Shown here: positions 1 to 9,441 of the stretch, one piece after another | Position numbering within the stretch: position 1 is the stretch's first letter | Layout of the letters: the number at the start of each line of letters is the position of its first letter | Source: Synechococcales cyanobacterium C42_A2020_086 | GTDB lineage: Bacteria; Cyanobacteriota; Cyanobacteriia; Elainellales; Elainellaceae | Assembly: GCA_015272325.1 (NCBI GenBank) | Contig: JACYLU010000031.1 | Location: 62,001-126,000 of the forward strand | Reading direction: 5' to 3' | DNA: 64,000 bases | Position numbers and translations under genes: made by a program | The notes under the pieces: generated by a model | Databases searched by the model: none | Told to the model about the DNA's origin: nothing | What the model saw: the letters and a program-made list of their open reading frames with translations, nothing else

Positions 1-2889
1 TGGACCTGCGATATCGATGGCACTTGCGACTACGTTAACCCTAGCTACCAAGAGTTCACCGGGCGACCGCTAGAGCAGGCCCTGGGCAACGGGTGGTTGG
101 CGATTCTGCACCCCGATGACCAAACTCGCTGCTGGGAGAGTTGGCAGCACGCCGTGGCAACGGGTGAACCCTATGAAGTCGAAGTCCGCTATGAACATCG
201 CAGTGGCTCCTACCGCTGGATACTGGCTCGGGGTCTGCCGCTCTACGATGAAGCCGGCAACCGCATCAAATGGGTGGGAGCCTCCACCGACATCCACGAG
301 CGCAAGCAGCGGGAACTCGATGCCTGCTTCCTGGCAGACCTCAGCGAGTGCATTCGCCGCAGTGAGGATGTGGAAGCGGTTTTAGCAACGGTTGCACCTC
401 TAGTTGGACAGCATTTGCAGGTGTCTCGCTGCTTCTTCAGCGAAGTGGATCAAGCGCACAACCGAGCCGTCATTACCCACGATTACCACCAAGGAGTACC
501 CTCTTTGGTGAGCGAACTGCGCCTAACGGACTTTGACCCTGACGATATTGCTACTCTATCGGCGGGGCAGACGATCGTTAACCGCGACACACAGCATGAG
601 CCTCGGACCCGCGCCTTCTACACAACGGTCTACCGATCGCTAAGGGTAGGAGCCTTCATCGCCGTGCCGCTGCTGCGCCAAGGGGTCTGGATCTTTGCCC
701 TCTGCGTCAGTGTAGAAACAGCTCGTGACTGGAGTTCAGAAGAAATTGCTCTGCTGGAGGTGGTTGCCGAGCGGGTCTGGTTAGCAATAGAGAAGCTGCG
801 GCTTGATGCTGCCCTTCAGTCCAGCGAAACCCGCTACCGAATGCTGGTAGAAGCGGTGCCGCAGATGATGTGGATCAACGATGCGGCAGGCAATGCCGAG
901 TATTTTAACGCCCGCTGCCAGGACTATACAGGCCGCACCGCCGCCCAACGGCAAGGCATCGACTGGCAACACGATCTGCACCCCGATGATCTGGCAGGTG
1001 TGATTGCATTGCGAAGTCAAGCCATTGCCCAAGGCGAAGCCTACGAAATCGAGTGTCGTCTGCGCCGAGTTGATCAGGTGTATCGCTGGCACTTGGCGCG
1101 GGTAGTGCCCCTAAAGAACGAGACCGGCGCGATCCTTTGCTGGTTTGGCACTGCTACCGATATTCACGATCTCAAACAGGCTGAAGTGGGGCAACGGCTA
1201 CTGGCCCAGGCGAGTTCGGTGCTGGTGAGTTCCTTGGAAGTGCAAGCGACCCTCAGCAGCATTGTGCAGCTGGTGGTGCCTACCTTGGCTGACTGCTGTG
1301 TCCTGGATTTATTGACAGCCGACGGCAAGATTAATCGGGTGGGGTGGCAGCACCGCGACCCAGCCCAGCGAGAGTGGTTCGGCCAAGTGCAGCAGTTTGC
1401 CAGCGCCCCGAACCGTCCACAACACCCCATGCAGCAGGCGATCCGGAGCAGCCGACCAGTTCTGATTCCCGATGTGACTGACGCTTTGCTGCAACAGATT
1501 GCCACCAGTCCCGAGCATTTGCAGTTCCTGCGGGGCTGCGAACCGGCCTCGCTGCTGGTGGTGCCGTTGGTAGCTCGCCAGCGCAAACTGGGGCTGCTGC
1601 ATCTCTGTTTCACCCGCTCCTCGCTGCGCCGCTACACCGAAGCCGACGTAACGCTCGCTGAGGAACTAGCCTACCGAATGGCGTTGGCCCTGGATAATGC
1701 CCAGCTCTATCAGCAAGCTCAAGATGCGAATCGCCTGAAAGATGAATTTCTGGCGGTGCTCTCCCATGAGCTGCGCTCGCCGCTCAACCCGATCCTCGGC
1801 TGGACGAAACTGCTGCAATCCCGCCAGTTTGATGCCCAAACCACCGCCCGCGCCCTGAACACTATTGAGCGCAACGTTAAGTTACAGGCTCAGCTCATCG
1901 AAGACCTGCTGGATGTATCTCGAATTCTGCGCGGCAAGCTAGCGCTGACGGTGGCACCGGTGAATCTAAGCACTACGATTGAGGCTGCCCTCGACACGGT
2001 GCGACTCGCAGCCGACGCCAAATCTATTACCCTTCAGATGCAGCTCGATGCCCGCGTCGGTCGAGTAGCTGGCGATGCCAACCGCTTGCAGCAGGTGTTT
2101 TGGAACCTGTTCTCGAATGCGGTGAAGTTTACGCCTGCGGGTGGGCGGGTGGAGGTGCGCTTGGAAGAGGTCGAGAATCGAGAATCGGGAATCGGGAAGA
2201 ACAACTCCCCCTCCTATGCTCAAATCACTGTCAGCGACACCGGTAAAGGCATTCGTCGCGATTTTTTACCCTACGTATTCGATTGTTTTCGCCAAGAAGA
2301 TGGCAAAACGACGCGCCAGTACGGTGGGCTGGGCTTGGGTCTAGCGATTGTGCGCTCCCTCACCGAACTGCACGGCGGCACAGTTCAAGCCGAAAGCGCC
2401 GGAGAAGGGCAGGGTGCCACTTTTATCGTCCGGTTGCCGCTGCTGCCAGCAAACCGTAATCCGGTATCCGCAGATGCGCCTGTGCCCGCTGTGGCCGAAC
2501 CGCTAGCATTAACGGGGCTACGAATTTTGGTGGTCGATGACGAAGCAGATATGCGCGAGCTGATGGCAGTGCTGCTAGAGCAACAGGGCGCGAGCGTGAG
2601 CCTAGCGGCTTCAGCAACCGAAGCGATGCAGCAGGTGCAGCAAGCCCTACCCGATCTGCTGATCAGCGATATTGGCATGCCAGACGTCGATGGCTACATG
2701 CTACTGCAGCAACTGCGGCGTTCACTCTCAGCGGAACAATTGCCTGCCATTGCGCTGACTGCCTATGCCGGAGAAGCAGACCAGCAGCAGGCGAGAACAG
2801 TCGGATTTCAACAGCATCTGGCTAAGCCAGTCGATCCAGCAGAACTAGTGGCTACCATTCTCAGCTTGATACAACCCTGCAATCCGTGA
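1..2889 (+). CDS. Hybrid sensor histidine kinase, PAS-GAF-PAS-GAF-HisKA-HATPase-REC (5' truncated)
   Basis: The reading frame is open from base 1, and translation upstream of the first internal TTG (97) is clearly PAS-like, so the gene begins outside the window. In visible numbering the order is: end of a PAS/PAC domain (to about residue 103), GAF (about 115-265), PAS (about 272-394), GAF (about 395-565), HisKA with phospho-acceptor His589 in LSHELRSPLNP (codon 1765-1767), HATPase_c with SNAVKF and DTGKGI boxes and a GLGLGLAI lid motif, and a C-terminal receiver with phospho-acceptor Asp890 in LISDIGMPDVDGY (codon 2668-2670) and the K of LAKPVD. It is probably a soluble cytoplasmic hybrid kinase, possibly binding bilin or a small ligand through a GAF domain, although no obvious chromophore Cys was identified. 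A heptanucleotide repeat tract inserts about 14 residues just before the DTGKGI box. The ligand and partner regulator are unknown. Confidence 0.93.
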   Translation, partial: WTCDIDGTCDYVNPSYQEFTGRPLEQALGNGWLAILHPDDQTRCWESWQHAVATGEPYEVEVRYEHRSGSYRWILARGLPLYDEAGNRIKWVGASTDIHERKQRELDACFLADLSECIRRSEDVEAVLATVAPLVGQHLQVSRCFFSEVDQAHNRAVITHDYHQGVPSLVSELRLTDFDPDDIATLSAGQTIVNRDTQHEPRTRAFYTTVYRSLRVGAFIAVPLLRQGVWIFALCVSVETARDWSSEEIALLEVVAERVWLAIEKLRLDAALQSSETRYRMLVEAVPQMMWINDAAGNAEYFNARCQDYTGRTAAQRQGIDWQHDLHPDDLAGVIALRSQAIAQGEAYEIECRLRRVDQVYRWHLARVVPLKNETGAILCWFGTATDIHDLKQAEVGQRLLAQASSVLVSSLEVQATLSSIVQLVVPTLADCCVLDLLTADGKINRVGWQHRDPAQREWFGQVQQFASAPNRPQHPMQQAIRSSRPVLIPDVTDALLQQIATSPEHLQFLRGCEPASLLVVPLVARQRKLGLLHLCFTRSSLRRYTEADVTLAEELAYRMALALDNAQLYQQAQDANRLKDEFLAVLSHELRSPLNPILGWTKLLQSRQFDAQTTARALNTIERNVKLQAQLIEDLLDVSRILRGKLALTVAPVNLSTTIEAALDTVRLAADAKSITLQMQLDARVGRVAGDANRLQQVFWNLFSNAVKFTPAGGRVEVRLEEVENRESGIGKNNSPSYAQITVSDTGKGIRRDFLPYVFDCFRQEDGKTTRQYGGLGLGLAIVRSLTELHGGTVQAESAGEGQGATFIVRLPLLPANRNPVSADAPVPAVAEPLALTGLRILVVDDEADMRELMAVLLEQQGASVSLAASATEAMQQVQQALPDLLISDIGMPDVDGYMLLQQLRRSLSAEQLPAIALTAYAGEADQQQARTVGFQQHLAKPVDPAELVATILSLIQPCNP
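2173..2199 (+). repeat. Heptanucleotide STRR-like tract inside the kinase gene
   Basis: Seven-base units run gagaatc, gagaatc, gggaatc, gggaag (about 3.8 copies). The tract and flank encode residues ENRESGIGKN within the ATPase domain, between a beta strand and the DTGKGI box. This resembles the short tandemly repeated repetitive heptamers known in cyanobacteria. Confidence 0.8.
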
Positions 2890-2898
2890 AGGCGCTTC

Positions 2899-2939
2899 CC
2901 AGTTGAACCCGGGAATCAGAACTGGATTAAAACCGGGTT
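2899..2939. terminator. Overlapping inverted repeats between convergent genes
   Basis: Two interleaved inverted repeats lie between the convergent kinase and outer-membrane genes: CCAGTT (2899-2904) with AACTGG (2920-2925), and AACCCGG (2906-2912) with CCGGGTT (2933-2939). No clear T-run follows, so intrinsic termination is only a possibility. A TTAAAACCGG unit is also duplicated at 2927 and 2938. Confidence 0.3.
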
Positions 2940-4443
2940 AAAACCGGAACACTGCACTTAGCCACAAGCCATTCTGACGGAGGTTGAGTTTGGCTCGGGT
3001 GAGTCCTTCTCCATCTTCAAAGTCAAACCCGTTGAAGCGATAAGCCAACTGCAGCGACGCCAGACGCGATAGGCGATATTGCACACCCGCTAGCAGATTC
3101 CAAGTCCAGTTTTGATCGGCGCCAATATTAAACCCGGACACATCTCCCCGTAATCCCAAGCTCCAGCGATCCGACAAATCGACGCCAAACTGGGCTCCCA
3201 CTAAGGGATCAACCAGTGTTCTAGAAAGGCGAAAGCTGCGATCGATCGGCGGTATCGCATCATCTGGAATGGGTAAACCATCGATGCGGACAGTATCGAC
3301 TTCAATCGTTTGCCGCAAGAAATTGGTTCGCACGCCGACCAAAGGAGCCAACACAAACCGCGGATAGAGTGGCTCCTGCGGTGAGTTATCGAGTGCCGTA
3401 TCAATCACCCGATAGGAGACTGCCGCATCGGCCGTGATCTGACGAACTGATACAGTGCCCCTCGCCGTGACTCGGACTGGGGTATTCAATCCAATCTGTC
3501 GTCCAAGCTGAGCCACCTGTTGGAGACGTTCGGGACTAAATCGCTGCGTGAACTGTTCTAGCCTACCGGGAGCGGTCTGCCGAACAAACTGCAATAGACT
3601 GCCGGAAGAGAACGTTTGTCCTAGCCCTCCACTCTGCTCAGCGAAGACATAAAAGCCATCGAGAATAATTCCCCAGCGATCGCGCTGTGCTTCCAACCGC
3701 AAGCCGCCATCAAAGACCCGATCGAGATCCAAAATGTCTCCTAGCCCCAGATCCAGAGAGGTACTTCGCCCGCTGACGGTAACATCGGCATGAACATCTA
3801 GCGGAATGAAAAAATAGGGTTCTACTGAAAATTGCCAGCGATCGGACGGGGTAGGAGGAGACCAGGATGCAGTCAGTTGCGTCGGCACATCTGCTTGAGC
3901 CACCGGTGAAGGCTCGGTAGCGTCTACAGGTTTAACTGCAGATTCTGGGTCGTTATTGGCAATTGGGCTGAGCGGTGACTCTGCAGCAGACTCAACAGCT
4001 GGATCAACAGCCGGATCAACAGGTTCAGTCGCCTCAATGGAGGCATCAACTCCATCAACGAAGCGATCCGCTGGTAAAGGGTCTGGTGAAGTGTCCAGTA
4101 AAGGGTCTGGTGAAGCGTCAGTCAGTTTCAGATGTTCTGCCGAGTAAACCGGATCGCCTGGAAGATCCGACCAGTCTACTGTGAGAGCAGCATTGGAAGC
4201 AGCATAGAGTTCAGTGTTAACGGCGGTATTCAAAGCAGCCTCATCGAAAGTGCCAACCCTAGGAGTCTCAGAAGGCTCTGCCTCGAGTAGAGAAGTGAAT
4301 TCAAAGGTAGGGGTTGGAGAATGGCGCAGATCAGGAAATGACTCTTCAGCGCGTGCAGGTGCTGAGAGGGCGATTACCACGGACAGAATGCTGCTGGTGT
4401 ACAACCAAGACGACCACAATAATGGATAATTGAATCTTTTCAC
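2938..4443 (-). CDS. Probable outer-membrane beta-barrel protein
   Basis: 501 residues starting with GTG. The N-terminus has Lys/Arg, a hydrophobic segment and an APARAEE-like cleavage site, a good Sec signal peptide. Residues about 35-200 are Pro/Ser/Asp/Glu-rich low-complexity sequence with short internal repeats (SPDPLLDT/SPDPLPAD, DPAVDPAVES). From about residue 200 the protein has alternating polar/hydrophobic strands with aromatic ends (WQFSVEPYFFIPLDV, WGIILDGFYVF, WSLGLRGDVSGF, LQLAYRFNGFDF) and ends in LWLSAVFRF; a terminal Phe after alternating residues is typical of a BAM-inserted barrel. Inferred location is the outer membrane with a periplasmic acidic linker. No specific family is recognised, and the cargo is unknown. 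It is convergent with the kinase gene. Confidence 0.75.
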   Translation of the reverse strand: MKRFNYPLLWSSWLYTSSILSVVIALSAPARAEESFPDLRHSPTPTFEFTSLLEAEPSETPRVGTFDEAALNTAVNTELYAASNAALTVDWSDLPGDPVYSAEHLKLTDASPDPLLDTSPDPLPADRFVDGVDASIEATEPVDPAVDPAVESAAESPLSPIANNDPESAVKPVDATEPSPVAQADVPTQLTASWSPPTPSDRWQFSVEPYFFIPLDVHADVTVSGRSTSLDLGLGDILDLDRVFDGGLRLEAQRDRWGIILDGFYVFAEQSGGLGQTFSSGSLLQFVRQTAPGRLEQFTQRFSPERLQQVAQLGRQIGLNTPVRVTARGTVSVRQITADAAVSYRVIDTALDNSPQEPLYPRFVLAPLVGVRTNFLRQTIEVDTVRIDGLPIPDDAIPPIDRSFRLSRTLVDPLVGAQFGVDLSDRWSLGLRGDVSGFNIGADQNWTWNLLAGVQYRLSRLASLQLAYRFNGFDFEDGEGLTRAKLNLRQNGLWLSAVFRF

Positions 4444-4630
4444 TGCGTTTTTTGAATTTTTGGAGAAACGGCAGGCATTATAGTCATAAACATTACCTCA
4501 TGTGAGAGAAAATTTTCAATCACTCAGGGATGGCTTAGGACCAGCTCAGGAGGAATTGAAGAATCACTCCTAAACATGCCGCGTTACGGAATGATGCCCT
4601 AAAGAGCGAAGGACCAGAGGAATTGTCCCA

Positions 4631-5422
4631 TCAGGCAATCCGCGTAATTTGCTGGTTTACCCGAGGCCGCCCAAACCGCTCCCAAGCGCTGCCGCCTCGC
4701 AAAAACAGCTCCATCCAGCGCAAAGGCTGCCCATCGAGACCGGTCCAGCCCGAGCTACCCGGCGCAAAGGCTAGCGTTCCTTCCGGCACCCGGAAACTAC
4801 CGTCGGAATACACCGCATCGCTGACGACATCGCCAATTCGGATCACAATCTTACTTTCAGGCGCTAAATCCTGAATCGTGGTGGCGGGAATCGTGGTTTT
4901 GATGTTACCGTAGCCGTCGATCCAGGCGATTCGGTCGAGCGGCGCATCGGGGAGTTGCGTCGGATCAATCGCTTCTCCCAGCAGGCTGAAATCATCGAGG
5001 GCGAGAGCGGCGGCCGCCGGCGGAAACACATCCCGCGAGCGAAACTGAGAGCCGCCCCTAGATACGTTTACGGTATGGATCGCCTTGGCGTGGTTCTTGA
5101 TAAACGAGAGGGTGTAGCCGGCATTCACCCCAACGATTTTGACGCCGCTTGGCAGCAGCACATAGGTTAGTCCTTCACCTTCGTTGTTTTGCCGTGCCTC
5201 GGGGTCGTCTTTGCGAGGAGCACAGTTGTGGTAGATCAAGCGCTCTGCGGGGCCCGGATTTAACCCGAGCTGCGCAATCCAGAAGCCGGTTGCTAGCGTA
5301 CTAAAGGGCGGCACTGATAAATCGTGGATTTGCGCCTGCGGCAGCGCCATCAGCAACCGCTGTTTCACTTCCGCGAAGGCGGGATCGCCCGTGCCATAGT
5401 CAGCAATGAGAGAAATAAACAT
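4631..5422 (-). CDS. SAM hydroxide adenosyltransferase family protein (DUF62-like)
   Basis: 263 residues from the ATG at 5422; a longer reading from 5464 adds only a Cys/Arg stretch unlike the family. MFISLIADYGTGDPAFAEVK is the typical opening of the S-adenosylmethionine hydrolase/halogenase-like family, with the early D-Y-G and D in the SAM-binding loop. A second conserved block WIDGYGNIKTTI starts the C-terminal beta domain, followed by FAPGSSGW. Family members cleave SAM to adenosine and methionine using water; the physiological role is not established. Length is normal. The gene stands alone, with an upstream region shared with the divergent HxlR-like gene. Confidence 0.85.
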   Translation of the reverse strand: MFISLIADYGTGDPAFAEVKQRLLMALPQAQIHDLSVPPFSTLATGFWIAQLGLNPGPAERLIYHNCAPRKDDPEARQNNEGEGLTYVLLPSGVKIVGVNAGYTLSFIKNHAKAIHTVNVSRGGSQFRSRDVFPPAAAALALDDFSLLGEAIDPTQLPDAPLDRIAWIDGYGNIKTTIPATTIQDLAPESKIVIRIGDVVSDAVYSDGSFRVPEGTLAFAPGSSGWTGLDGQPLRWMELFLRGGSAWERFGRPRVNQQITRIA

Positions 5423-5548
5423 AGAGGGGGAATGGTTGCAATACAAGCGGATCCTGATCGCCACTGATACCCTACTGTGCTTTTCGATTCACCGCAACCT
5501 GCAATGAGTAGCTGTCCGAATCGGGGCGCGTTTGCCTAAGGCAACACC

Positions 5549-5827
5549 GTGAACATTGGATGCAAATGGACACTGCATATTCTGATGCAGATTCGTCGTG
5601 GCGTAAACCGTCCCCGAGCGTTGGTGAAAACAAAACCCGGATTGACGACGAAAGTCCTTAATGAACGCCTTGCGAAAATGGTTCAGTTCGGCATTTTGAA
5701 TAAGCTGAGCTATCCTGAAGTGCCGCCACGCGTTGAGTATCATTTAACTCCGTTCGGCAAGGAATTTCTGGACATTCTGGATTGCATTGAAGCGCTACAT
5801 AGAAAATTGATGAAGAATGGGGATTAA
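5549..5827 (+). CDS. HxlR-type winged-helix regulator, N-terminally shortened
   Basis: 92 residues from GTG. IGCKWTLHILMQI, the LTTKVLNERLAKMVQFGIL recognition-helix region and PEVPPRVEYHLTPFGKE wing are classic HxlR features. Family members usually have a Cys-Pro motif about ten residues before the KWT block, the Cys sometimes being redox-sensing. Here an in-frame ATG at 5504 begins MSSCPNRGAFA, but TAA at 5537-5539 interrupts before the GTG at 5549. The gene is therefore either restarted at GTG without the sensor Cys or is decaying. Its target may be the adjacent divergent SAM hydrolase-like gene (inference from divergence only). Confidence 0.75.
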   Translation: MNIGCKWTLHILMQIRRGVNRPRALVKTKPGLTTKVLNERLAKMVQFGILNKLSYPEVPPRVEYHLTPFGKEFLDILDCIEALHRKLMKNGD

Positions 5828-5954
5828 ATATGGCGCTAGAATGTGAAACGCTCGGCGTTTGTATGAGTTAGGCAGATTAGTTAGGCAGAGGATTGTACCA
5901 ACTCGTAAGGTTGGATGAGGATTTCAGCTGGAATTCCCAAGCTTGAATTCGGCT

Positions 5955-6329
5955 TCAGGATCCCGCCCACGTCTTCAACATCCAGCCCACGATCACACCC
6001 AGCCCCCCGAAGCGAACTGCCTGCCAGAACACATCCTGCAATCCTCGCCAGGAAAAGAGCTGACTCTCCAACGCCAGTTCAACCTCATCCAATTGCTGCT
6101 GTAGCGCTTTCAGCTCGGACTGCAATTCCTGAGAGCGACGGCGTTTGGCATCCCGCTGAGCTTGACTGAGGCGCTGCTGTAACTCGGCTTGGCGCTGGCG
6201 ATCGAGCTGCACTTGAGCATAGCGGGCTTTCAGCCGCAGTAGGGATTGCTCTAGCTTCTGTAGGGATTGCTCGATGTTCGTGTCGTCCGAAGGATCAGGG
6301 GGAGTTGGTGCAGCAGAACGAGGCGGCAT
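5955..6329 (-). CDS. Small coiled-coil protein with C-terminal membrane segment
   Basis: 124 residues from ATG at 6329. After a Pro/Asp-rich start, residues about 18-90 are almost uninterrupted heptad-like Leu/Gln/Arg/Glu (LQKLEQSLLRLKARYAQV, LQQRLSQAQRDAKRRR, LQSELKALQQQLDEVELAL), predicting one long coiled coil. The C-terminal FGGLGVIVGWMLKTW could be a short membrane anchor. No enzymatic motif is visible and I recognise no named family. It is divergent from the small conserved gene starting at 6424, with about 95 bp between. Confidence 0.7.
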   Translation of the reverse strand: MPPRSAAPTPPDPSDDTNIEQSLQKLEQSLLRLKARYAQVQLDRQRQAELQQRLSQAQRDAKRRRSQELQSELKALQQQLDEVELALESQLFSWRGLQDVFWQAVRFGGLGVIVGWMLKTWAGS

Positions 6330-6423
6330 GGGGCGGGCGTAGTAAAGTAAAGGGAGGCGGCGAGCGTTAATCAGCTTTCAGGCAGGCTCAACGCAAGCTC
6401 GTCCATTGGCATCATTCGCTAGC

Positions 6424-6765
6424 ATGACTAGCAGAGATTCGCTCATCCCCGATATTACTATGCCCATTCCCTCTTCTCCCCAACCGCTGATTGCCGTCAA
6501 CCTCTCGAATCCGCAGACGAGCAATCTAGCCGAAGTCAGTACGCTGGAGCTGGCGCACGCTCTCGCCGAACGGCTAGCTATCGCCCCGAATGACTGGCAC
6601 CAACTGAAGGGTAACCGCAACGCCCGAGCCAGTGAACAGGCAGCAATGGCACTGGTTTACCTGCTGAAGAACCAACCCGAAGAGGCCTTAGTGCGGCTGC
6701 AACAGGCGTCGGGCTGGCTCGATCGCTCAATCTCGGCTCCGCCCTGCCCTTCCCATGGTCGGTAA
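6424..6765 (+). CDS. Small conserved cyanobacterial protein (DUF6439-like)
   Basis: 113 residues from the ATG at 6424; the TTG at 6406 and ATG at 6460 are alternative starts. The conserved core is ELAHALAERLAIAPNDWHQL, NRNARASEQAAMALVYLL and EALVRLQQASGWLDRSISAPPCPSHG, an alpha-helical pattern I associate with a cyanobacteria-specific family of unknown function (DUF6439, from memory). There is no signal peptide or membrane segment. The terminal CPSHGR includes Cys and His, but a metal site is not demonstrated. It is convergent with the lipid-kinase-like gene, 8 bp apart. Confidence 0.7.
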   Translation: MTSRDSLIPDITMPIPSSPQPLIAVNLSNPQTSNLAEVSTLELAHALAERLAIAPNDWHQLKGNRNARASEQAAMALVYLLKNQPEEALVRLQQASGWLDRSISAPPCPSHGR

Positions 6766-6773
6766 CGCGACCG

Positions 6774-7742
6774 CTACGAGGTAGACGGTACAGGTGGAGG
6801 AACGAGCACCCGCAGCGCCTGGGGAACCACTCGAAAGCTGATGGGGAGTTCTTCGATCAAATTGCCGTCGATGTGGACCGGCAGCCGGGCTGAGGGTGTA
6901 GAGAGGTGCAGTTCGGCCACTTGATAGGTCTCGATTTTGGGGCTATAGCGATACTGCCCGCCGCTAATGGCCCAGAAGTGGCGTAGCAGGTCCCACTTGC
7001 TGAAGCCGCGAAAGACGCTGACCGTGAGTAAGCCATCGTCGAGGCAGGCGTGGGGCGCGACGTTGAATCCGGCCCCATAATAGGGACCGTTGGCAATCAC
7101 CACTAGCAGCACCGTGAAGCGCAACTCACGACGCGGCAAAGCCCGAGCACGACGACGAAACCGCTGCCGCTCCGCCAGCGAAATTCTCGCTTCCTCAATG
7201 GGGCGATCGAGCAGCAGCCGTACCCGAGCCGGACGATAGCGAACAGCCATCTGCGCCGCCTGCAGCAGCCGGGCCCAACGGCCGTCTTTGATGTCTTCAC
7301 CAAAGGTGAACAGGGCTGCATCGAGACCGACTCCGGCGACTTCAAAGAAGACATGCTCCTGATTGGCTAGCCCAACGTCGATGGCTCGTACCTGCCCCTG
7401 CGCCAACACCTGACAGGCTGGAATCAGCTCGGCGGGCAGCTTGAGGCTGCGAGCAATATTGTTGTAGGTGCCAACGGGAACAATTCCTAGAGGAATGGGG
7501 GCATGCAGCAGCCCCTTAGCGACTTCGCTGACCGTGCCATCGCCGCCCCCCACCACGACGAGATCATAGCCTTCGTTCACTGCCTGCTCGGCAATCTGAC
7601 TCGGAGACTCCGTCGGACTGGTAAACGTCAGATCCGCCCGGATATCCGCTGCTTCCATAGCCGCGATAATCTCCGGTAGCTTCATCAGATTGGGCTGTTC
7701 GTCGCCCGCCGCTGGATTGATGATCAGGCGTGCACGCTGCAT
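6774..7742 (-). CDS. Diacylglycerol/sphingoid-base kinase family protein (YegS/LCB5-like)
   Basis: 322 residues from ATG 7742 (a TTG at 7772 is possible). ARLIINPAAGD opens the catalytic domain, and YDLVVVGGGDGTVSEVAKGL carries the GGGDGT nucleotide-binding signature, followed by LGIVPVGTYNNIARSL, in which Tyr stands where many relatives have Gly-Thr-Ala/Gly. The C-terminal half is the beta-sandwich with DVGLAN, PYYGAGFNVAPHACLDDGLLTV and HIDGN. Family members phosphorylate lipid hydroxyls using ATP. The Arg-rich loop RFRRRARALPRREL near residue 195 may contact membrane (inference). The substrate is unknown. Confidence 0.88.
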   Translation of the reverse strand: MQRARLIINPAAGDEQPNLMKLPEIIAAMEAADIRADLTFTSPTESPSQIAEQAVNEGYDLVVVGGGDGTVSEVAKGLLHAPIPLGIVPVGTYNNIARSLKLPAELIPACQVLAQGQVRAIDVGLANQEHVFFEVAGVGLDAALFTFGEDIKDGRWARLLQAAQMAVRYRPARVRLLLDRPIEEARISLAERQRFRRRARALPRRELRFTVLLVVIANGPYYGAGFNVAPHACLDDGLLTVSVFRGFSKWDLLRHFWAISGGQYRYSPKIETYQVAELHLSTPSARLPVHIDGNLIEELPISFRVVPQALRVLVPPPVPSTS

Positions 7743-7882
7743 GACAGAGCCTGGCAGTTTACCAGGAGACAAATGCCGAGTGAATCGAATGAATCAAGGC
7801 AAACCGTGGCTCTAGCAGCCGTTACTTGTCGGTTCAGCCTTCTTCAATTCTGGCACTCCTGACCTTAGAACGGGATGTTCTG

Positions 7883-9367
7883 CTACGGCAAGTCGGTGCT
7901 GCCCATCAGGTAGCGGTCGCATTCGCGGGCAGCTTCCCGTCCTTCGTTGATTGCCCACACCACTAGGCTCTGACCGCGACGGCAGTCTCCGGCAGCAAAC
8001 ACACCCGGCAGGCTAGTGGCATACTTGCCGTACTCGGCTTTCACGTTGCTGCGGGCATCGCGCTCCAGGCCTAGGGCATCGAGCAGCGGCTGTTCCGGTC
8101 CCAAAAAGCCCATCGCCAGCAGCACGAGCTGAGCGGGTCGCACCTGTTCTGTGCCGGGAATTGGCGTTGGGATGAACTGCCCTTTGTCGTTGCGTTCCCA
8201 CTGCACCTCGACCGTGTGTACGGCTTTCACATGACCATTATCGTCGCCCTCGAACTGGGTAGCAGTGGTGAGATAGATGCGGGGATCGCTACCAAATTTG
8301 GCAGCCGCCTCTTCCTGCCCATAGTCCATGCGGTAGATCTTGGGATACTCGGGCCAGGGATTGTTGGGTGCCCGGGTTTCTGGCGGCTTGGGCATGATTT
8401 CCAACTGCACCAAGCTACGGCAACCATGGCGAATTGAGGTGCCCACACAGTCGGTGCCGGTATCGCCGCCGCCGATGATCACCACGTCTTTGCCTTCCGC
8501 GGAAATGAAGCTGCCGTTGCGGTGTCGGTCCAGTACAGCTTTGGTGTTGCTGGTGAGGAATTCCATGGCAAAGTGAATGCCCTTCAGCTCTCGCCCCTCA
8601 ATCGGCAGGTCGCGAGGTTTGGTAGCACCGACGCAGAGCAACACGGCATCAAACTCCTGCAGCAGGGTGTCTACCGGTAGATCCGTGCCGACTTCGGTAT
8701 TGCAGATGATTTTGACGCCCTCGGCTTCCAAGACGCTCAGCCGCCGTAGCACGACCTGTTCCTTGTCCAGCTTCATGTTGGGAATGCCATACATCAGCAG
8801 CCCGCCCGGGCGATCGGCTCGTTCAAACACCGTCACCCAATGCCCTGCTCGGTTGAGCTGAGCCGCTGCTGCCAGACCCGCCGGACCGGAGCCAATCACC
8901 GCCACCCGCTTGCCGGTGCGTTTTTCTGGCAGAACCGGCGTGATCCAGCCTTCTTCCCAGCCTTTTTCGCTGATCGAGTACTCGATGTTTTTAATCGTCA
9001 CCGGCGGCTTGTGGATGCCCAAAACACAGGAGCCTTCGCAGGGAGCCGGACAAACCCGCCCCGTAAACTCCGGGAAGTTGTTGGTTTTGTGCAGGCGTTC
9101 CAGCGCTTCCTGCCAGAGTCCGCGATACACCAGATCATTCCACTCGGGAATCAAGTTATTGATTGGGCAGCCGCTAGCCATGCCGCTGATCAGGGTGCCC
9201 GTGTGGCAGAAGGGAGTGCCGCAGTCCATGCAGCGGGCGCTCTGGGTACGCAGGTTTTCCTCAGGCATCGGCAGATGGAACTCGTCCCAGTTGTGGATGC
9301 GGTCGAGGGGCGCGATTTCCGAGGGTAGTTCGCGCAGAAATTCAATGAAGCCAGTTGGTTTTCCCAT
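7883..9367 (-). CDS. gltD: Glutamate synthase small (beta) subunit
   Basis: 494 residues. The N-terminal region holds cysteine groups typical of GltD-type iron-sulfur domains ([31 protein letters not shown]). [13 protein letters not shown] and [16 protein letters not shown] bind FAD, and [20 protein letters not shown] is the NAD(P)H-binding fold. The C-terminal [17 protein letters not shown] contacts FAD. GltD oxidises NAD(P)H and passes electrons through Fe-S clusters to GltB. The gene follows gltB by 74 bp on the same strand, so the two are probably cotranscribed. ATG at 9367 fits the usual GKPTGF(I/L) start. Confidence 0.97.
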   Translation of the reverse strand: MGKPTGFIEFLRELPSEIAPLDRIHNWDEFHLPMPEENLRTQSARCMDCGTPFCHTGTLISGMASGCPINNLIPEWNDLVYRGLWQEALERLHKTNNFPEFTGRVCPAPCEGSCVLGIHKPPVTIKNIEYSISEKGWEEGWITPVLPEKRTGKRVAVIGSGPAGLAAAAQLNRAGHWVTVFERADRPGGLLMYGIPNMKLDKEQVVLRRLSVLEAEGVKIICNTEVGTDLPVDTLLQEFDAVLLCVGATKPRDLPIEGRELKGIHFAMEFLTSNTKAVLDRHRNGSFISAEGKDVVIIGGGDTGTDCVGTSIRHGCRSLVQLEIMPKPPETRAPNNPWPEYPKIYRMDYGQEEAAAKFGSDPRIYLTTATQFEGDDNGHVKAVHTVEVQWERNDKGQFIPTPIPGTEQVRPAQLVLLAMGFLGPEQPLLDALGLERDARSNVKAEYGKYATSLPGVFAAGDCRRGQSLVVWAINEGREAARECDRYLMGSTDLP

Positions 9368-9441
9368 GGTCGTATGCGTGTTCTCTGATGCAAAGGACGG
9401 TGGACTAGGGCAGCAACGAATAACAACGGGTCAAAGGGACA

